Source: Candidatus Binatia bacterium (GTDB lineage Bacteria; Desulfobacterota; Binatia; HRBIN30). Taken from it: a stretch of 64,000 nt of DNA. Of the stretch, positions 52,543 to 61,296 are shown one piece after another. Under the pieces are notes generated by a model. It searched no databases. It saw only the letters and a program-made list of their open reading frames with translations, and was not told where the DNA came from. Every line of letters begins with the position of its first letter. The first letter of the stretch is position 1. The stretch spans positions 1,607,860-1,671,859 of the forward strand of contig BPIR01000001.1 in NCBI GenBank assembly GCA_026004215.1. Direction: 5' to 3'. The position numbers and the translations under genes are program-made.

Positions 52543-53126
52543 CGGCAAAGCCAAACTTGCGCCGTCCGCGACGACAACCGAGGTGACAAAGATCGATTTC
52601 CTCCTGGCAGGTTCGACCGGGATCAGCCACCGTCAGTCCGTGGCTCGCAGCCGGTGCCCTAAGTGAATCCACCCTCAAGCTGTACCGCACTCGGATCGCA
52701 ATTCCATACCGCGGGCGCCGTCGGGTCGCCCCGCCACGACACGACCGCTGCCCCTTTCCACCCTTCCGGCAGGCTCTCGCAGCTCGAGCCGCGGCACAAG
52801 AAAAACCCAATACGCTCGTTCTCCGACCTCAGAGCTCACAGCAAACGGCGCCGCGCACAGGTCCTCCGTCACTGCGGGCCGATTCCAGGCGGATACCTGC
52901 TTTTCCCTCTCTAAACTGCGGCCAAACGAGGCCACTCACACCAGCACCGATGTTCCGGTCCCCGGCTAGGTTCCAAAATGTCGGTAAAGGCCTTCGAGGT
53001 TAGACAATCACGCCTGAGCAGTCGCCGGTAATCTCTCTTGCTTAGAACAGCCGCAAAACTCGCACTCCCCTTCGCGCGGACGAGCGCTCCACTTGGACCC
53101 CAACTTTTGCGCGCTCCAAACCGGTT
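52543..53126. other. intergenic region after the cassette
   Basis: 584 nt between the convergent cassette end and the minus-strand tri-domain gene. Minus-strand ORFs at 52457-52935 (for example VRYSLRVDSLRAPAASHGLT) are not backed by ribosome sites and do not resemble a known family; they may be decayed coding sequence. No terminator or direct repeat is clear to the eye. Confidence 0.4.
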
Positions 53127-55793
53127 TTAGGGGCTCACCCGCACGATCATCTGCGCTACTGCGCTGACAGTGGCATTGGTATCCCGCACCCGCACCGTCA
53201 ACATGGTATCCCCGGGACTGAATTCCCACGCCCGATCCACGAAAGCGCAAAACTGTACCGTGGTATCCGGCTGCACGAAACCAAAACCCCCGTTTTCGAA
53301 CAGCACGCAAGCATCGGACTGGGCCCGGCCTCGCGGCTCGTCTCCCCCATCGCGAAACCGACATGCCAAGTCGTTGACCACGCCCACGTCGTCAAAGCGT
53401 GGCGGGTCGACCCCAGGCACTCCGCCAGCGTTTGGACCGCGGGCATCACATACATCCGCGCTGCCATTTCCCAGCGATTGGCTCGCGACTACTTGAAGAT
53501 CGGGAAGCGAGGAGAGGTCCGGCTGGAACGTGGTCAACCCCACGGGCGCACCCCCTGGACCGGGTTTCGCTTCGACGACCACAAAGAAACCGGCCCCCAC
53601 GGGCCGCACGTATACGGGAACTCCCTGTTCGTTCGTGCCCGTAGCGTCGAGCAATGTGCCGTCCGCTCTGGCCAAACCGAAAAACGTGACCACTGGCCCG
53701 GCGCTCGCTTGGGTCTGCGTCGGCGAGGGCGCAACCGTCCTCGTCGCCGTCGGGGTTCTCGTGCGCGTCCGCGTGGGAGACACACTGCCGCTGGTCGCGA
53801 CTGTGCTTGGCGTCGCCGAGGCGGATGCGATCGAGCGAGTCGGGGTAGAACTGGCCACTGACGTCCGGGGTGGTGTTACCGTCGTTGACGGTGACGGCGC
53901 GGGCGAGACGGGGGTTCCTATGCGCACGATGATTCGGGCTGTCGGTCCGGGTACGCCACTGCCCGGCGGGGCATCCGCCGATGTTTGGTCGAGAACGCGT
54001 GCCGTCAACACCGTGTCCCCCGGGGGGAACTCCAGCACTCGCGTCACCGCCGCGCAAAACTGCACGGAGCTGTCCGATGCCACGAAGCGAAAGTCCATTT
54101 CTGGCGGAACACGCGTGCACGCCTCTTGGCTGCCACGCCCACGCGGAGAACCAGCGCCATCCACAAACCGGCATCCAAAGTCGTTCATGACGCGAATCGC
54201 CGCCTCCGTAGGCAAGAAGTTCGGCGGATCCAACGGCGGAACCCCACCAGCATTCGGGCCGCTGCTGTCACACACTGCATCGCTACCGTCTCCCAACGCG
54301 CGGGAAGCAACGATTTGCAGGTCCGGCAGAGCTGTCAGACTGGGGATAAATGTGTCAGTACCCACTTCGTTTCCGCTCGGTCCTCGGGCAGCTTCCACCA
54401 CGATACTAAACCCAAAGCCTTGGGGCCGGGTGAAAATCGGTACCCCGTCGGGGCTCAACCCAGACGGCTCGAGGATCGAATCATCGGATCGGGTCAAACC
54501 AAAAAAACGAATCACCGGTCCAGGAGGGGCCGTGGGGGAGCGTGTCGGCGTGCGCGTTCGAGATACCGTAGGCGTCGGCGACGCTGTGGTGCTCACGGTT
54601 CTGGTCGCGGTGGCGCTGCGGGTAGACGTGGGGGAAGGGGTCCACGTCGCTGTTCGACTGCTCGTGGCAGACGGAGACCGTATGGACGTCGGTGGTGTTG
54701 TCGGGGGGCCTGTCGAGGGGGATGGCACGGGAGACGATGGGGTGGCCGTTGGAGCCACTGGAGGGGAGGTCGCCACCGTCCCCGGCCGAGTGAATGTGGG
54801 AGACGCAGTTAGGCTGCGACTCGGAGTTGCGGAAGACGTTGGCGTTGCCGTGGCGGCAACGGTCCGGGTGGGCGTGAAGCTCGGAATGCGAGTGGGCGAT
54901 GGAGTCGGTCGCACCGGCGTGATGGTGGGCGTCGCGGTGGGCGAGGCAGTCGCGTCAAATGGGCCCGGGCCGACGCGCAGCCGCATCTGCACGAGCGGTC
55001 CCAAATTGCCCGCGCGGTCCCGCACGACTGCAGTCACCAGGGTTTCCCCGTCGGAAAAGATCAACTGCCGAGTCACCTGCAGGCAAAATTGCACTTGCGT
55101 GGTGTCGTCCACGAAAGCTGGCCGACCAAAACGATCGCTGGTGCAAGAAAACGCTGGGGAGGTGGCCACCGCCAAGTTACAAGTCAGATCGTTGATCGCA
55201 TCGGATATGCGACGCAATGCCCGAAAGTCCGGCGGATGCACAGCAGGCACACCGCCGTCACAAACTGCAGGGCTGCCGTCTCCCAGTGGCTGGCTCACTA
55301 CAATCCACACATCGGGACGGATGCTCGGATCACGAGGATCACTGGCAAAGATGGTTTGACCCACGGACACGCCTCCAGCGCCCGGGCGGGCTTCGAGCAC
55401 GAGCTTGAACCCTTGTCCGGCCGGACGTTGATAGACCACCGCTCCCGCCAACGTGCCACTGCTTTGCAGCGGCGTACCGTCGGCAGAAGCCAAACCAAAG
55501 TACGTGACTTCCGGTCCCAGGGGTGGTGGGGCGGTGACCCGTTGCACTAACGCAGACACATCCGCAGCCGTGATCCGACCATCCAGGTTTTCGTCTGCAA
55601 AGCCACAGGGCAGGAGTGGCGCGCCGAACAAGATCCGTTGCAACGCCAACAAATCACCCGGGCTCGACGTTCCGTCGCAGTTGGTATCCCCCGGAAGCTG
55701 CGCCAACGCGATCGAAACACTCGCAAACCATGTAACAATCAGGAGAGCGAGTCGTTGAACCGCAAACCATTGTAGCCATCCCCACTGCACCAT
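53127..55793 (-). CDS. secreted dockerin protein with three copies of the ~195-aa repeat domain
   Basis: An 888-aa protein: signal peptide (LALLIVTWFASVSIALAQ), then a type I dockerin-like module at ~34-86 (GDTNCDGTSSPGDLLALQRI and DENLDGRITAADVSALVQRV, two Ca-binding repeats). Repeat-domain copy A spans ~93-275, a 147-residue Ser/Thr/Pro-rich linker ~278-424, copy B ~425-626, a second linker ~627-698, and copy C ~699-888. Copy C is closest to the consensus of the 45608 protein (DGTLLDATGT, EQGVPVYVRPVGAGFFVVVE, NDLACRFRDG); copy A is the most diverged and lacks the CRFRDG motif. Plus-strand ORFs antisense to the linker are composition artefacts. Likely extracellular; cohesin partners are not in the window. 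Confidence 0.75.
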   Translation of the reverse strand: MVQWGWLQWFAVQRLALLIVTWFASVSIALAQLPGDTNCDGTSSPGDLLALQRILFGAPLLPCGFADENLDGRITAADVSALVQRVTAPPPLGPEVTYFGLASADGTPLQSSGTLAGAVVYQRPAGQGFKLVLEARPGAGGVSVGQTIFASDPRDPSIRPDVWIVVSQPLGDGSPAVCDGGVPAVHPPDFRALRRISDAINDLTCNLAVATSPAFSCTSDRFGRPAFVDDTTQVQFCLQVTRQLIFSDGETLVTAVVRDRAGNLGPLVQMRLRVGPGPFDATASPTATPTITPVRPTPSPTRIPSFTPTRTVAATATPTSSATPSRSLTASPTFTRPGTVATSPPVAPTATPSSPVPSPSTGPPTTPPTSIRSPSATSSRTATWTPSPTSTRSATATRTVSTTASPTPTVSRTRTPTRSPTAPPGPVIRFFGLTRSDDSILEPSGLSPDGVPIFTRPQGFGFSIVVEAARGPSGNEVGTDTFIPSLTALPDLQIVASRALGDGSDAVCDSSGPNAGGVPPLDPPNFLPTEAAIRVMNDFGCRFVDGAGSPRGRGSQEACTRVPPEMDFRFVASDSSVQFCAAVTRVLEFPPGDTVLTARVLDQTSADAPPGSGVPGPTARIIVRIGTPVSPAPSPSTTVTPPRTSVASSTPTRSIASASATPSTVATSGSVSPTRTRTRTPTATRTVAPSPTQTQASAGPVVTFFGLARADGTLLDATGTNEQGVPVYVRPVGAGFFVVVEAKPGPGGAPVGLTTFQPDLSSLPDLQVVASQSLGNGSADVCDARGPNAGGVPGVDPPRFDDVGVVNDLACRFRDGGDEPRGRAQSDACVLFENGGFGFVQPDTTVQFCAFVDRAWEFSPGDTMLTVRVRDTNATVSAVAQMIVRVSP

Positions 55794-56115
55794 CTGTCTT
55801 CCTGCGCACCCTTCGGCGGCGACGCACGTTATCCCACCGGTCCGATAGACTCAACGTAACGGCTGCAGCGAACCCGCCGCGAGAGCGAGAGGGGGAAACC
55901 ATGATTTGCCCATCCTCGGAGACGAACTCTGGCGAGGCTGAGCGAACCACCGTCGAATCCATCCGATAACCGGGAGCACCCCAACTTCCCTCCGAGCGCG
56001 GCGGAAGCGTATTGCTTCCTTGAAAACGTTGCGGTACGCGTCAGGCCATTCCAGGCTGGCGCGACCTAGGATGTGTGTCCGGCCCCGGCACGACCGCCAG
56101 GAAGCGGAGGAACAC
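55794..56115. other. intergenic region between the dockerin gene and the Delta-60 remnant
   Basis: 322 nt of divergent space with promoters for both sides expected. Antisense reading gives LEWPDAYRNVFKEAIRFRRA in a minus-strand ORF (55851-56240), but it overlaps the remnant and lacks a ribosome site. Nothing else supported. Confidence 0.4.
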
Positions 56116-56706
56116 ATGGCCGAAACGTACGCGCACAGCTCTGGTCGCCGCCGGAAGATGTACGCGGTTCGCCCGACCACGCGCCCGCGCATCCTCGCGG
56201 CTTTCCTTGCCGCCAGCGCGATTAGCGCGCTCCCGCCCACCGCCGGCCGGCGATCGGTGCTCCGGGACAGGCGGATCTATCCTTCGGGAGCAACGGAGTA
56301 CTGATCACCGACACCGAGCAACTACTTGGGTTTGGGGCCGATGTCCTCGACCCAGCAGGTCTGGCCCGCCAAGCGGATGGCAAGTTCGTGCTTGCTGCGA
56401 GCCTATTCGTCGACATCAACACGCCAACGCTTGCCTGCGCCGTGCTTGGCTACACGGCCAACGGCGTGCTCGATCCCAGCTTCGGCGCAGGGGGCGGAGT
56501 TTTTCTCGAGGCAGATGCTTGCTCCACCCCACAGCCGAGCCCCTCGTTCCTCTGCATGGACGTTGTACGGGACGATCGTCGACCAAGGAGGGCCTGCGCT
56601 CCCAAACAGCACCGCAGCGCCCGTGCCTGTGGGTATGGGGTGGGCGTTGGCGGGCGCGGTAACGGCGCTCGTGGCTGTAGCGTTGCGGCAGCTCGAGTGG
56701 CGGTGA
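56116..56706 (+). pseudogene. frameshifted Delta-60-repeat surface protein remnant
   Basis: An ATG at 56116 with GCGGAGGAACAC upstream opens a reading frame with a signal peptide (ILAAFLAASAISALPPTAG). The frame then shifts near 56240: the -1 frame reads APGQADLSFGSNGVLITD, then ARQADGKFVLAAS and TANGVLDPSFGAGGGVF, matching the Delta-60 beta-propeller-like repeat (TIGR02608). Near 56550-56590 the frame returns and reads ALPNSTAAPVPVGMGWALAG and AVTALVAVALRQLEW, a hydrophobic tail like a C-terminal anchor. Genuine members are far longer, with many repeats, so internal sequence was also lost. Two compensating shifts could be sequencing errors, but size and decay favour a pseudogene. Confidence 0.65.
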
Positions 56707-57172
56707 ATCGTGGGATGGCCCGCACAGAAAGTTTCGGCCGCATCGAAGAACTGTAGCCGCCCGCGATTGCCTGGGGACAGGCCGAACAGTCCCCCTCGGT
56801 GCACCCGCGGGGGCGCAGGCGATGAACGGGCAGCACTATGACCCGTTGCCGTCTTTGCCGCGAATTCGAAGCACTCGCGCCACCGTATTCCGCCAACGGT
56901 TGTACAGCGAGGCGCGCGCTGCACCGTGCTCGCCCATCGTTCCCCCGGGCCCGCGAACAATGCCGGCGACAGCTTGTCGCGCTGGGCTTTTACAGCTCGT
57001 GGCCCGCACTAGCGGGCAGCTCCATTCCCTTGGACGTTCCCACTGGCCGGTAGTCCAGACGCCTTCCGACGGACGCTGTTTTCCCTTGACTCTAAGGCGG
57101 TTGCAGAAGTACAAGACGAACACTTGTTCGGGTCCGCCGAACGATAAGACAAACCCGATGAGGGGGGATGCG
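56707..57172. other. intergenic region before the DUF1302 gene
   Basis: 466 nt with no gene supported. It lies downstream of the Delta-60 remnant and contains the leader of the barrel gene, ending in a GGGGGG ribosome site. Proline/arginine-rich ORFs here are noise. Confidence 0.45.
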
Positions 57173-58960
57173 ATGAGAAGGAAAGTGCGGTTCGGTCATG
57201 GGCTGGTGTGGGCCATCGGCATCGCTCTCGCCACACCTTCGCTCGCCTTGTACATTGACGAAGGGCAAAATTTCCAAGTGCGGCTGCGAACATACAGCCG
57301 CTTCTCCATCCGCGTGCAGGACTCCGAGTCACCCCCGAAAGGGGACACAGTCCCGGTGACAAAGCTGGGCCAAATGGTGGAGCATCGGAACTTCTACAAC
57401 CCCGAGTTCGAGGGCAAGCTGACACCTTATTGGCCGGAGTGGCTCGCCGCCTTCAAACCAGACGATGTGAGTTTCCGGGTGGCCGCGTGGGGCTTTTACG
57501 ATGGCATTTATGACTACGGCCCGCGGCAGTTCCGGGACGCAGCGCGACGGGTCAATGCAGGCTGGCCGCGACCTCTGCGGCTGGGGGCGTTTTACTTGGA
57601 GGGTCCAGAGTTTGTGGACCAACCAACCGGACCCGTGGAAAGTTACTTTCCGGGCGTTGAGGTGCAAAACCCTCGGGACATTTTCGCCACTCGCCGTCGC
57701 ATCAACGAGCTGTATTTGAACTTCAGCAAGGGCCCGTTCTTTATCCGGATCGGACGCCAGGCGATTTCCTGGGGGGAAGCGGATACGATCGCACTGTTGG
57801 ATCAAAACAATCCGTTTGACGTCACCCTGGCTGCACCCGGTCTCTTCCAAGAAATCGACGAGGCCCGCATTCCACTGTGGACGGTGCGCAGCAGCCTGAG
57901 CCTGTTCGAAACCTTGGGGCCGCTATCGAGTGGCTTTGTCGAGGCATATTGGGTGCCCGGGGATCTGGACGTCAATACAGGGATTCTGCCCATTCTGGGA
58001 GTGAGCCCCTACTCCCCGGGGGGAAAGGACCCGCAGCAACTCCTACGAGATCAGCTCGGGCCCCTTTATGAAGGTGCTCGGGTGCAGTTTGTTTTGCAAG
58101 ACCTCATTCCCCGAAAACGCTTCGAGAACAGCCGCTACGGCTTCCGGGTACAAACTGTGGTGAATCGGTTCTTCACCGTGAGCGCCTGGATGTACACGAC
58201 GTTCCCTCAGCAACCCGTCCCCCTCAGCCGTGGTTTACGCCGCACTCCGGAGGGAGTGTCGTTGTTCATCACTCAGACCATCCACAACGAGCGCTACAAC
58301 GCCTACGGCCTCGCCAACACGTTTTTCCTCGAACCCATCGACAGTATTATCCGCATGCAGGTGGTGTACTTTGAGAACGAACCCGGCTTCATCCCCGAGC
58401 TCAACCTCGGAATCACAAAGGATACTCCGGGGAATCCGCTCAGTGTCCTAACGAATTGCTACCAAAGGCAGGGCTCCAACCAAACGCCGACCCAGGTGTG
58501 CCGAGTACCCACGGCAGATGTCATCCGATGGGAACTTGGCATTGACCGGTTCTTTTTCTTCCGCCCGCTCAACCCGAGCAACAGCTTCACTTGGGTCACC
58601 GCATTCGTGGGTTCGTGGAATCTGGACGAAACCGGTCAAAAGGATTTCCGCTTTGCGGGCCAGCGCAAGCCTGGTGCCCCCGCGACCAGCCCGGACGACT
58701 ACGTGCAACTCAAAGCCGTGGAAGCGTTTGCCCAAACCCACCTGGAGACGACCTACGCTCACGGCAGAATCACCCCGGGGTTGACCTTGATTGGCAACGT
58801 GCGCGGCACCTACGCGGTCAATCCCGTGATTACCTACCGGATGTTCGACTGGTTGTTGTTCGATGTGAACTACATCCACATCGGTGGCGAGTATCAGCAA
58901 ATCGGCTTTTTCCGCGATCGGGATCAGGTCTCGATGCGGGTCACGTATCAGTTGAATTAG
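57173..58960 (+). CDS. DUF1302-family outer-membrane protein
   Basis: A ~595-aa protein from the ATG at 57173 (AGGGGGG upstream; the ORF runs from 56822). Signal peptide VWAIGIALATPSLALYIDEG, then a beta-barrel pattern of alternating residues with aromatic belts (FRVAAWGFYDGIYDYGPRQF, IGRQAISWGEADTIALLDQN) and a C-terminal strand DQVSMRVTYQLN. The F-x-R-x-G-R-Q-x-x-S-W-G block is typical of DUF1302 proteins. They are predicted outer-membrane barrels, often coded near RND exporters or lipid-handling genes. Function unknown; transport of a hydrophobic compound is a guess. Its 3' end overlaps the convergent epimerase gene by 20 nt. Confidence 0.82.
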   Translation: MRRKVRFGHGLVWAIGIALATPSLALYIDEGQNFQVRLRTYSRFSIRVQDSESPPKGDTVPVTKLGQMVEHRNFYNPEFEGKLTPYWPEWLAAFKPDDVSFRVAAWGFYDGIYDYGPRQFRDAARRVNAGWPRPLRLGAFYLEGPEFVDQPTGPVESYFPGVEVQNPRDIFATRRRINELYLNFSKGPFFIRIGRQAISWGEADTIALLDQNNPFDVTLAAPGLFQEIDEARIPLWTVRSSLSLFETLGPLSSGFVEAYWVPGDLDVNTGILPILGVSPYSPGGKDPQQLLRDQLGPLYEGARVQFVLQDLIPRKRFENSRYGFRVQTVVNRFFTVSAWMYTTFPQQPVPLSRGLRRTPEGVSLFITQTIHNERYNAYGLANTFFLEPIDSIIRMQVVYFENEPGFIPELNLGITKDTPGNPLSVLTNCYQRQGSNQTPTQVCRVPTADVIRWELGIDRFFFFRPLNPSNSFTWVTAFVGSWNLDETGQKDFRFAGQRKPGAPATSPDDYVQLKAVEAFAQTHLETTYAHGRITPGLTLIGNVRGTYAVNPVITYRMFDWLLFDVNYIHIGGEYQQIGFFRDRDQVSMRVTYQLN

Positions 58961-59927
58961 CTCGAACCCGCACTCTCCAATCGGCCAGGAGATCCTTCAA
59001 GGTTTGTTCCCAGGGGCGCCGCGGCAACCAACCGGTTGCCGCGGCAATTTTTTCGGGGCTCCCAACCAGGCGAGCGATATCTACCGGCCGGCGTTTGCTC
59101 GCTTCGGACACGATGTTTCCGGAACATCCCGCAACGCGGAGCAAGCTTTCCGCCACCTCTCGGACACTGCGACCGATTCCCGAGCACACGTTGTATGCCT
59201 CGCCCACCTGGCCATGCTGCAATAAAGCCAGCAAAGCATCCGCAACGTCGCGCACGTCGGTAAAGTCGCGCACGACATCCAGATTGCCCCCGCGTATCGT
59301 CACCGCTTCCCCGCGTCGCTCAGCGAGCGCGATTTGCTGGGCAAAGTCTCCACAAACGAAACGCGAAGACTGGCCGGGTCCGGTACAGGGGAACAACCGC
59401 GCGCGAACGATGGGTAGCTCTCCGCGACGCGACAAGATCGCGGCCAATCCATCGGCAGCGGCCTTGCTCAGCCCGTAAACTGTGATCGGCTGCAGCGCCA
59501 TCGTCTCCTCGCATCGATCGGCCGCACCCGCAACGTGCCCGTACGCTTCACCCGAACCGACCCACACGATCTTCTCCAGGCTCTTCACAGAGCGCGCTGC
59601 AGAGAACACGTTCCAGGGTCCGAGCACATTGACCGCCAAAGTCTTGCCCACATCGCCGGAGGCAGCCGCCACGCTACTTTGTGCGGCGAGAACGATGAGC
59701 CAGATCGGCCGCCAGCGATCCAGGACGACGCGCACGCTCGCCGGGTCACCAATATCCACCCTTTCCCAGGCAATCTCGGCTTTCTCATCGCCAACGGCGT
59801 GCTGCGGCGATGTCCGATGAAAGGTGCCCACCGCGGGCAAACCTCCCATTACGCACGCGCGAAGAACGTGCCTTCCCACAAACCCGCTGCCGCCGATCAC
59901 CAGCACCAAACGGGCGACGGTGGCCAT
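58941..59927 (-). CDS. NAD-dependent epimerase/dehydratase, probable GDP-4-keto-6-deoxymannose reductase
   Basis: A ~328-aa extended SDR. LVIGGSGFVGRHVLRA is the Rossmann motif, VGSGEAYGH holds the catalytic Ser region, and VYGLSKAAADGLA holds YxxxK. VRDFTDVRDVADALLALLQH and NVCSGIGRSVREVAESLL are family blocks. The ATG at 59927 overlaps the gmd stop as TGATG. Placement after gmd suggests it reduces the 4-keto sugar to GDP-rhamnose or a relative (RMD-type). It is not distinguishable from other 4-reductases by sequence alone. Confidence 0.82.
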   Translation of the reverse strand: MATVARLVLVIGGSGFVGRHVLRACVMGGLPAVGTFHRTSPQHAVGDEKAEIAWERVDIGDPASVRVVLDRWRPIWLIVLAAQSSVAAASGDVGKTLAVNVLGPWNVFSAARSVKSLEKIVWVGSGEAYGHVAGAADRCEETMALQPITVYGLSKAAADGLAAILSRRGELPIVRARLFPCTGPGQSSRFVCGDFAQQIALAERRGEAVTIRGGNLDVVRDFTDVRDVADALLALLQHGQVGEAYNVCSGIGRSVREVAESLLRVAGCSGNIVSEASKRRPVDIARLVGSPEKIAAATGWLPRRPWEQTLKDLLADWRVRVRANSTDT

Positions 59928-60928
59928 CAGACCTGCGAACCACTGCGTTCCGGCTCGGCCAGCTCTGCCGCCACCGCGTCGAGATCCGCTCGTACCATCA
60001 AGGCGACGAGCTCGGGGAAGCGCACCGTCGGCTCCCAACCCAGCTCGCGTTTGGCCCGGCTGGCATCCCCGATCAAGTGATCCACTTCCGCCGGCCGGAA
60101 CAGCGCAGGATCTACCCGCACAAAGTCTCTCCAATCGAGTCCCACTTCGGCAAAAGCCAGCCGTGCAAACTCTTCCACACTGTGCGCTTCGCCCGTTGCG
60201 ATCACGTAGTCCGCCGGCCGTTCTCGTTGCAGCATCAGCCACATCGCGCGCACGTAGTCTTTGGCGTATCCCCAATCGCGCCGCGCTCGGAGGTTGCCCA
60301 GCCGCAGCTCCCGAGCCAAGCCTAACTTGATGCGGGCAACGGCGTCGGTAATCTTGCGCGAGACGAACTCTTTTCCGCGGCGGGGGGACTCGTGATTGAA
60401 CAAAATCCCGCAGCAGGCAAACAAGCCATAACTCTCGCGGTAGTTGACCGTGATGTAATGGCCATAGGTCTTGGCAACGCCGTAAGGACTGCGCGGGTGA
60501 AACGGCGTCTGTTCGTTCTGCGGCACCTCGCGGGCGTTGCCGAACATCTCGCTCGACGATGCCTGATAAAACCGAATCGAAGGATCCACCAGCCGGATCG
60601 CTTCCAGCAAGCGTGCGACCCCGACCGCATTGAACTCGGCAGTGAGCATGGGCTGCTCCCAGGAAAGGGGCACGTACGATTGCGCCGCGAGATTGTACAC
60701 CTCATGTGGCCGAGCGCGCTGGAGAATCGAAACCAGGGATTGCTGATCCAGAAGGTCAGCGTAAACGATCTCGATCTCCGAGAGCAAATGACGGATGCGA
60801 TGCAAATTCTCGCTACTCGTGCGGCGTACCGCGCCGAACACCTGGTAGCCCTTTTCCAAGAGCAGCTCGGCCAGGTACGAACCATCTTGCCCGCTCACCC
60901 CAGTAATCAAAGCCCGGCGCTGACTCAT
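59927..60928 (-). CDS. gmd: GDP-mannose 4,6-dehydratase
   Basis: A 333-aa enzyme making GDP-4-keto-6-deoxymannose from GDP-mannose. [20 protein letters not shown] and [19 protein letters not shown] are signature sequences; [36 protein letters not shown] and [20 protein letters not shown] contain catalytic Ser/Thr, Glu and Yxxx[17 protein letters not shown] is specific to GMD. It overlaps the cupin stop by 4 nt. Confidence 0.95.
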   Translation of the reverse strand: MSQRRALITGVSGQDGSYLAELLLEKGYQVFGAVRRTSSENLHRIRHLLSEIEIVYADLLDQQSLVSILQRARPHEVYNLAAQSYVPLSWEQPMLTAEFNAVGVARLLEAIRLVDPSIRFYQASSSEMFGNAREVPQNEQTPFHPRSPYGVAKTYGHYITVNYRESYGLFACCGILFNHESPRRGKEFVSRKITDAVARIKLGLARELRLGNLRARRDWGYAKDYVRAMWLMLQRERPADYVIATGEAHSVEEFARLAFAEVGLDWRDFVRVDPALFRPAEVDHLIGDASRAKRELGWEPTVRFPELVALMVRADLDAVAAELAEPERSGSQV

Positions 60929-61296
60929 CGTTGCTGGCGGCCGTAACGGTCCTCGAGGCGAATCACGTCATCGAGCTCCGGAGTCGAGGCTTCGAGCACC
61001 TCGCAGGTTTCCACCGCCACCAACCGGTGGCACATTCCCGGACGGATGCGCACGCTTTGCCCCGGAGCCAGCCGCATCCGCTTTCGTTCGCTGTGTTCGC
61101 TCTCGGCCCACTCCAAGTCGAGAATACCAGAAAGCAGATAAATCGTTTCGTCCTTTTCTCGGTGGAACTGGTAGCTCAAAGCCTCGCCGGCCTCGATGTG
61201 CAAAATTTTACCCACGTAGCGCTCGCACTCTGCCCACACGAACTCCCACCCCCAAGGCTTTGGAATTTTGCGTCCGACAAAAACTGGCGACGCCAC
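60925..61296 (-). CDS. cupin-fold mannose-6-phosphate isomerase-like protein
   Basis: A ~123-aa single cupin domain starting at GTG 61296, overlapping the prenyltransferase [23 protein letters not shown] is the type II PMI start; [18 protein letters not shown] holds the metal-binding His/Glu, and [20 protein letters not shown] the last His. It resembles the isomerase domain of mannose-1-phosphate guanylyltransferase/PMI enzymes, here stand-alone. It may supply mannose-6-phosphate for the gmd branch or act as a sugar-nucleotide isomerase. Long ORF extension upstream is a shadow of the prenyltransferase gene. Confidence 0.85.
   Translation of the reverse strand: MASPVFVGRKIPKPWGWEFVWAECERYVGKILHIEAGEALSYQFHREKDETIYLLSGILDLEWAESEHSERKRMRLAPGQSVRIRPGMCHRLVAVETCEVLEASTPELDDVIRLEDRYGRQQR

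Noticed and set aside
52457..52935. Two overlapping minus-strand ORFs in the 584-nt gap after the cassette
   Set aside because: They lie in different frames, lack ribosome sites and do not resemble any family; possibly decayed sequence.
54500..54960. Repetitive DNA that could look like a CRISPR or tandem array
   Set aside because: Repeats are irregular and follow codon periodicity of the Thr/Pro/Ser linker on the minus strand; no constant repeat with unique spacers.
53530..55359. 609-aa plus-strand ORF antisense to the tri-domain protein
   Set aside because: Its Val/Gly/Arg-rich composition is the reverse complement of Thr/Pro/Ser codons in the linkers; no ribosome site or recognisable domain; the opposite strand has clear conserved blocks and a signal peptide.
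55851..56240. 129-aa minus-strand ORF with LEWPDAYRNVFKEAIRFRRA
   Set aside because: It looks partly protein-like but overlaps the signal-peptide part of the Delta-60 remnant antisense, has no ribosome site, and matches no family I can name. It might be a decayed fragment; not enough to call.
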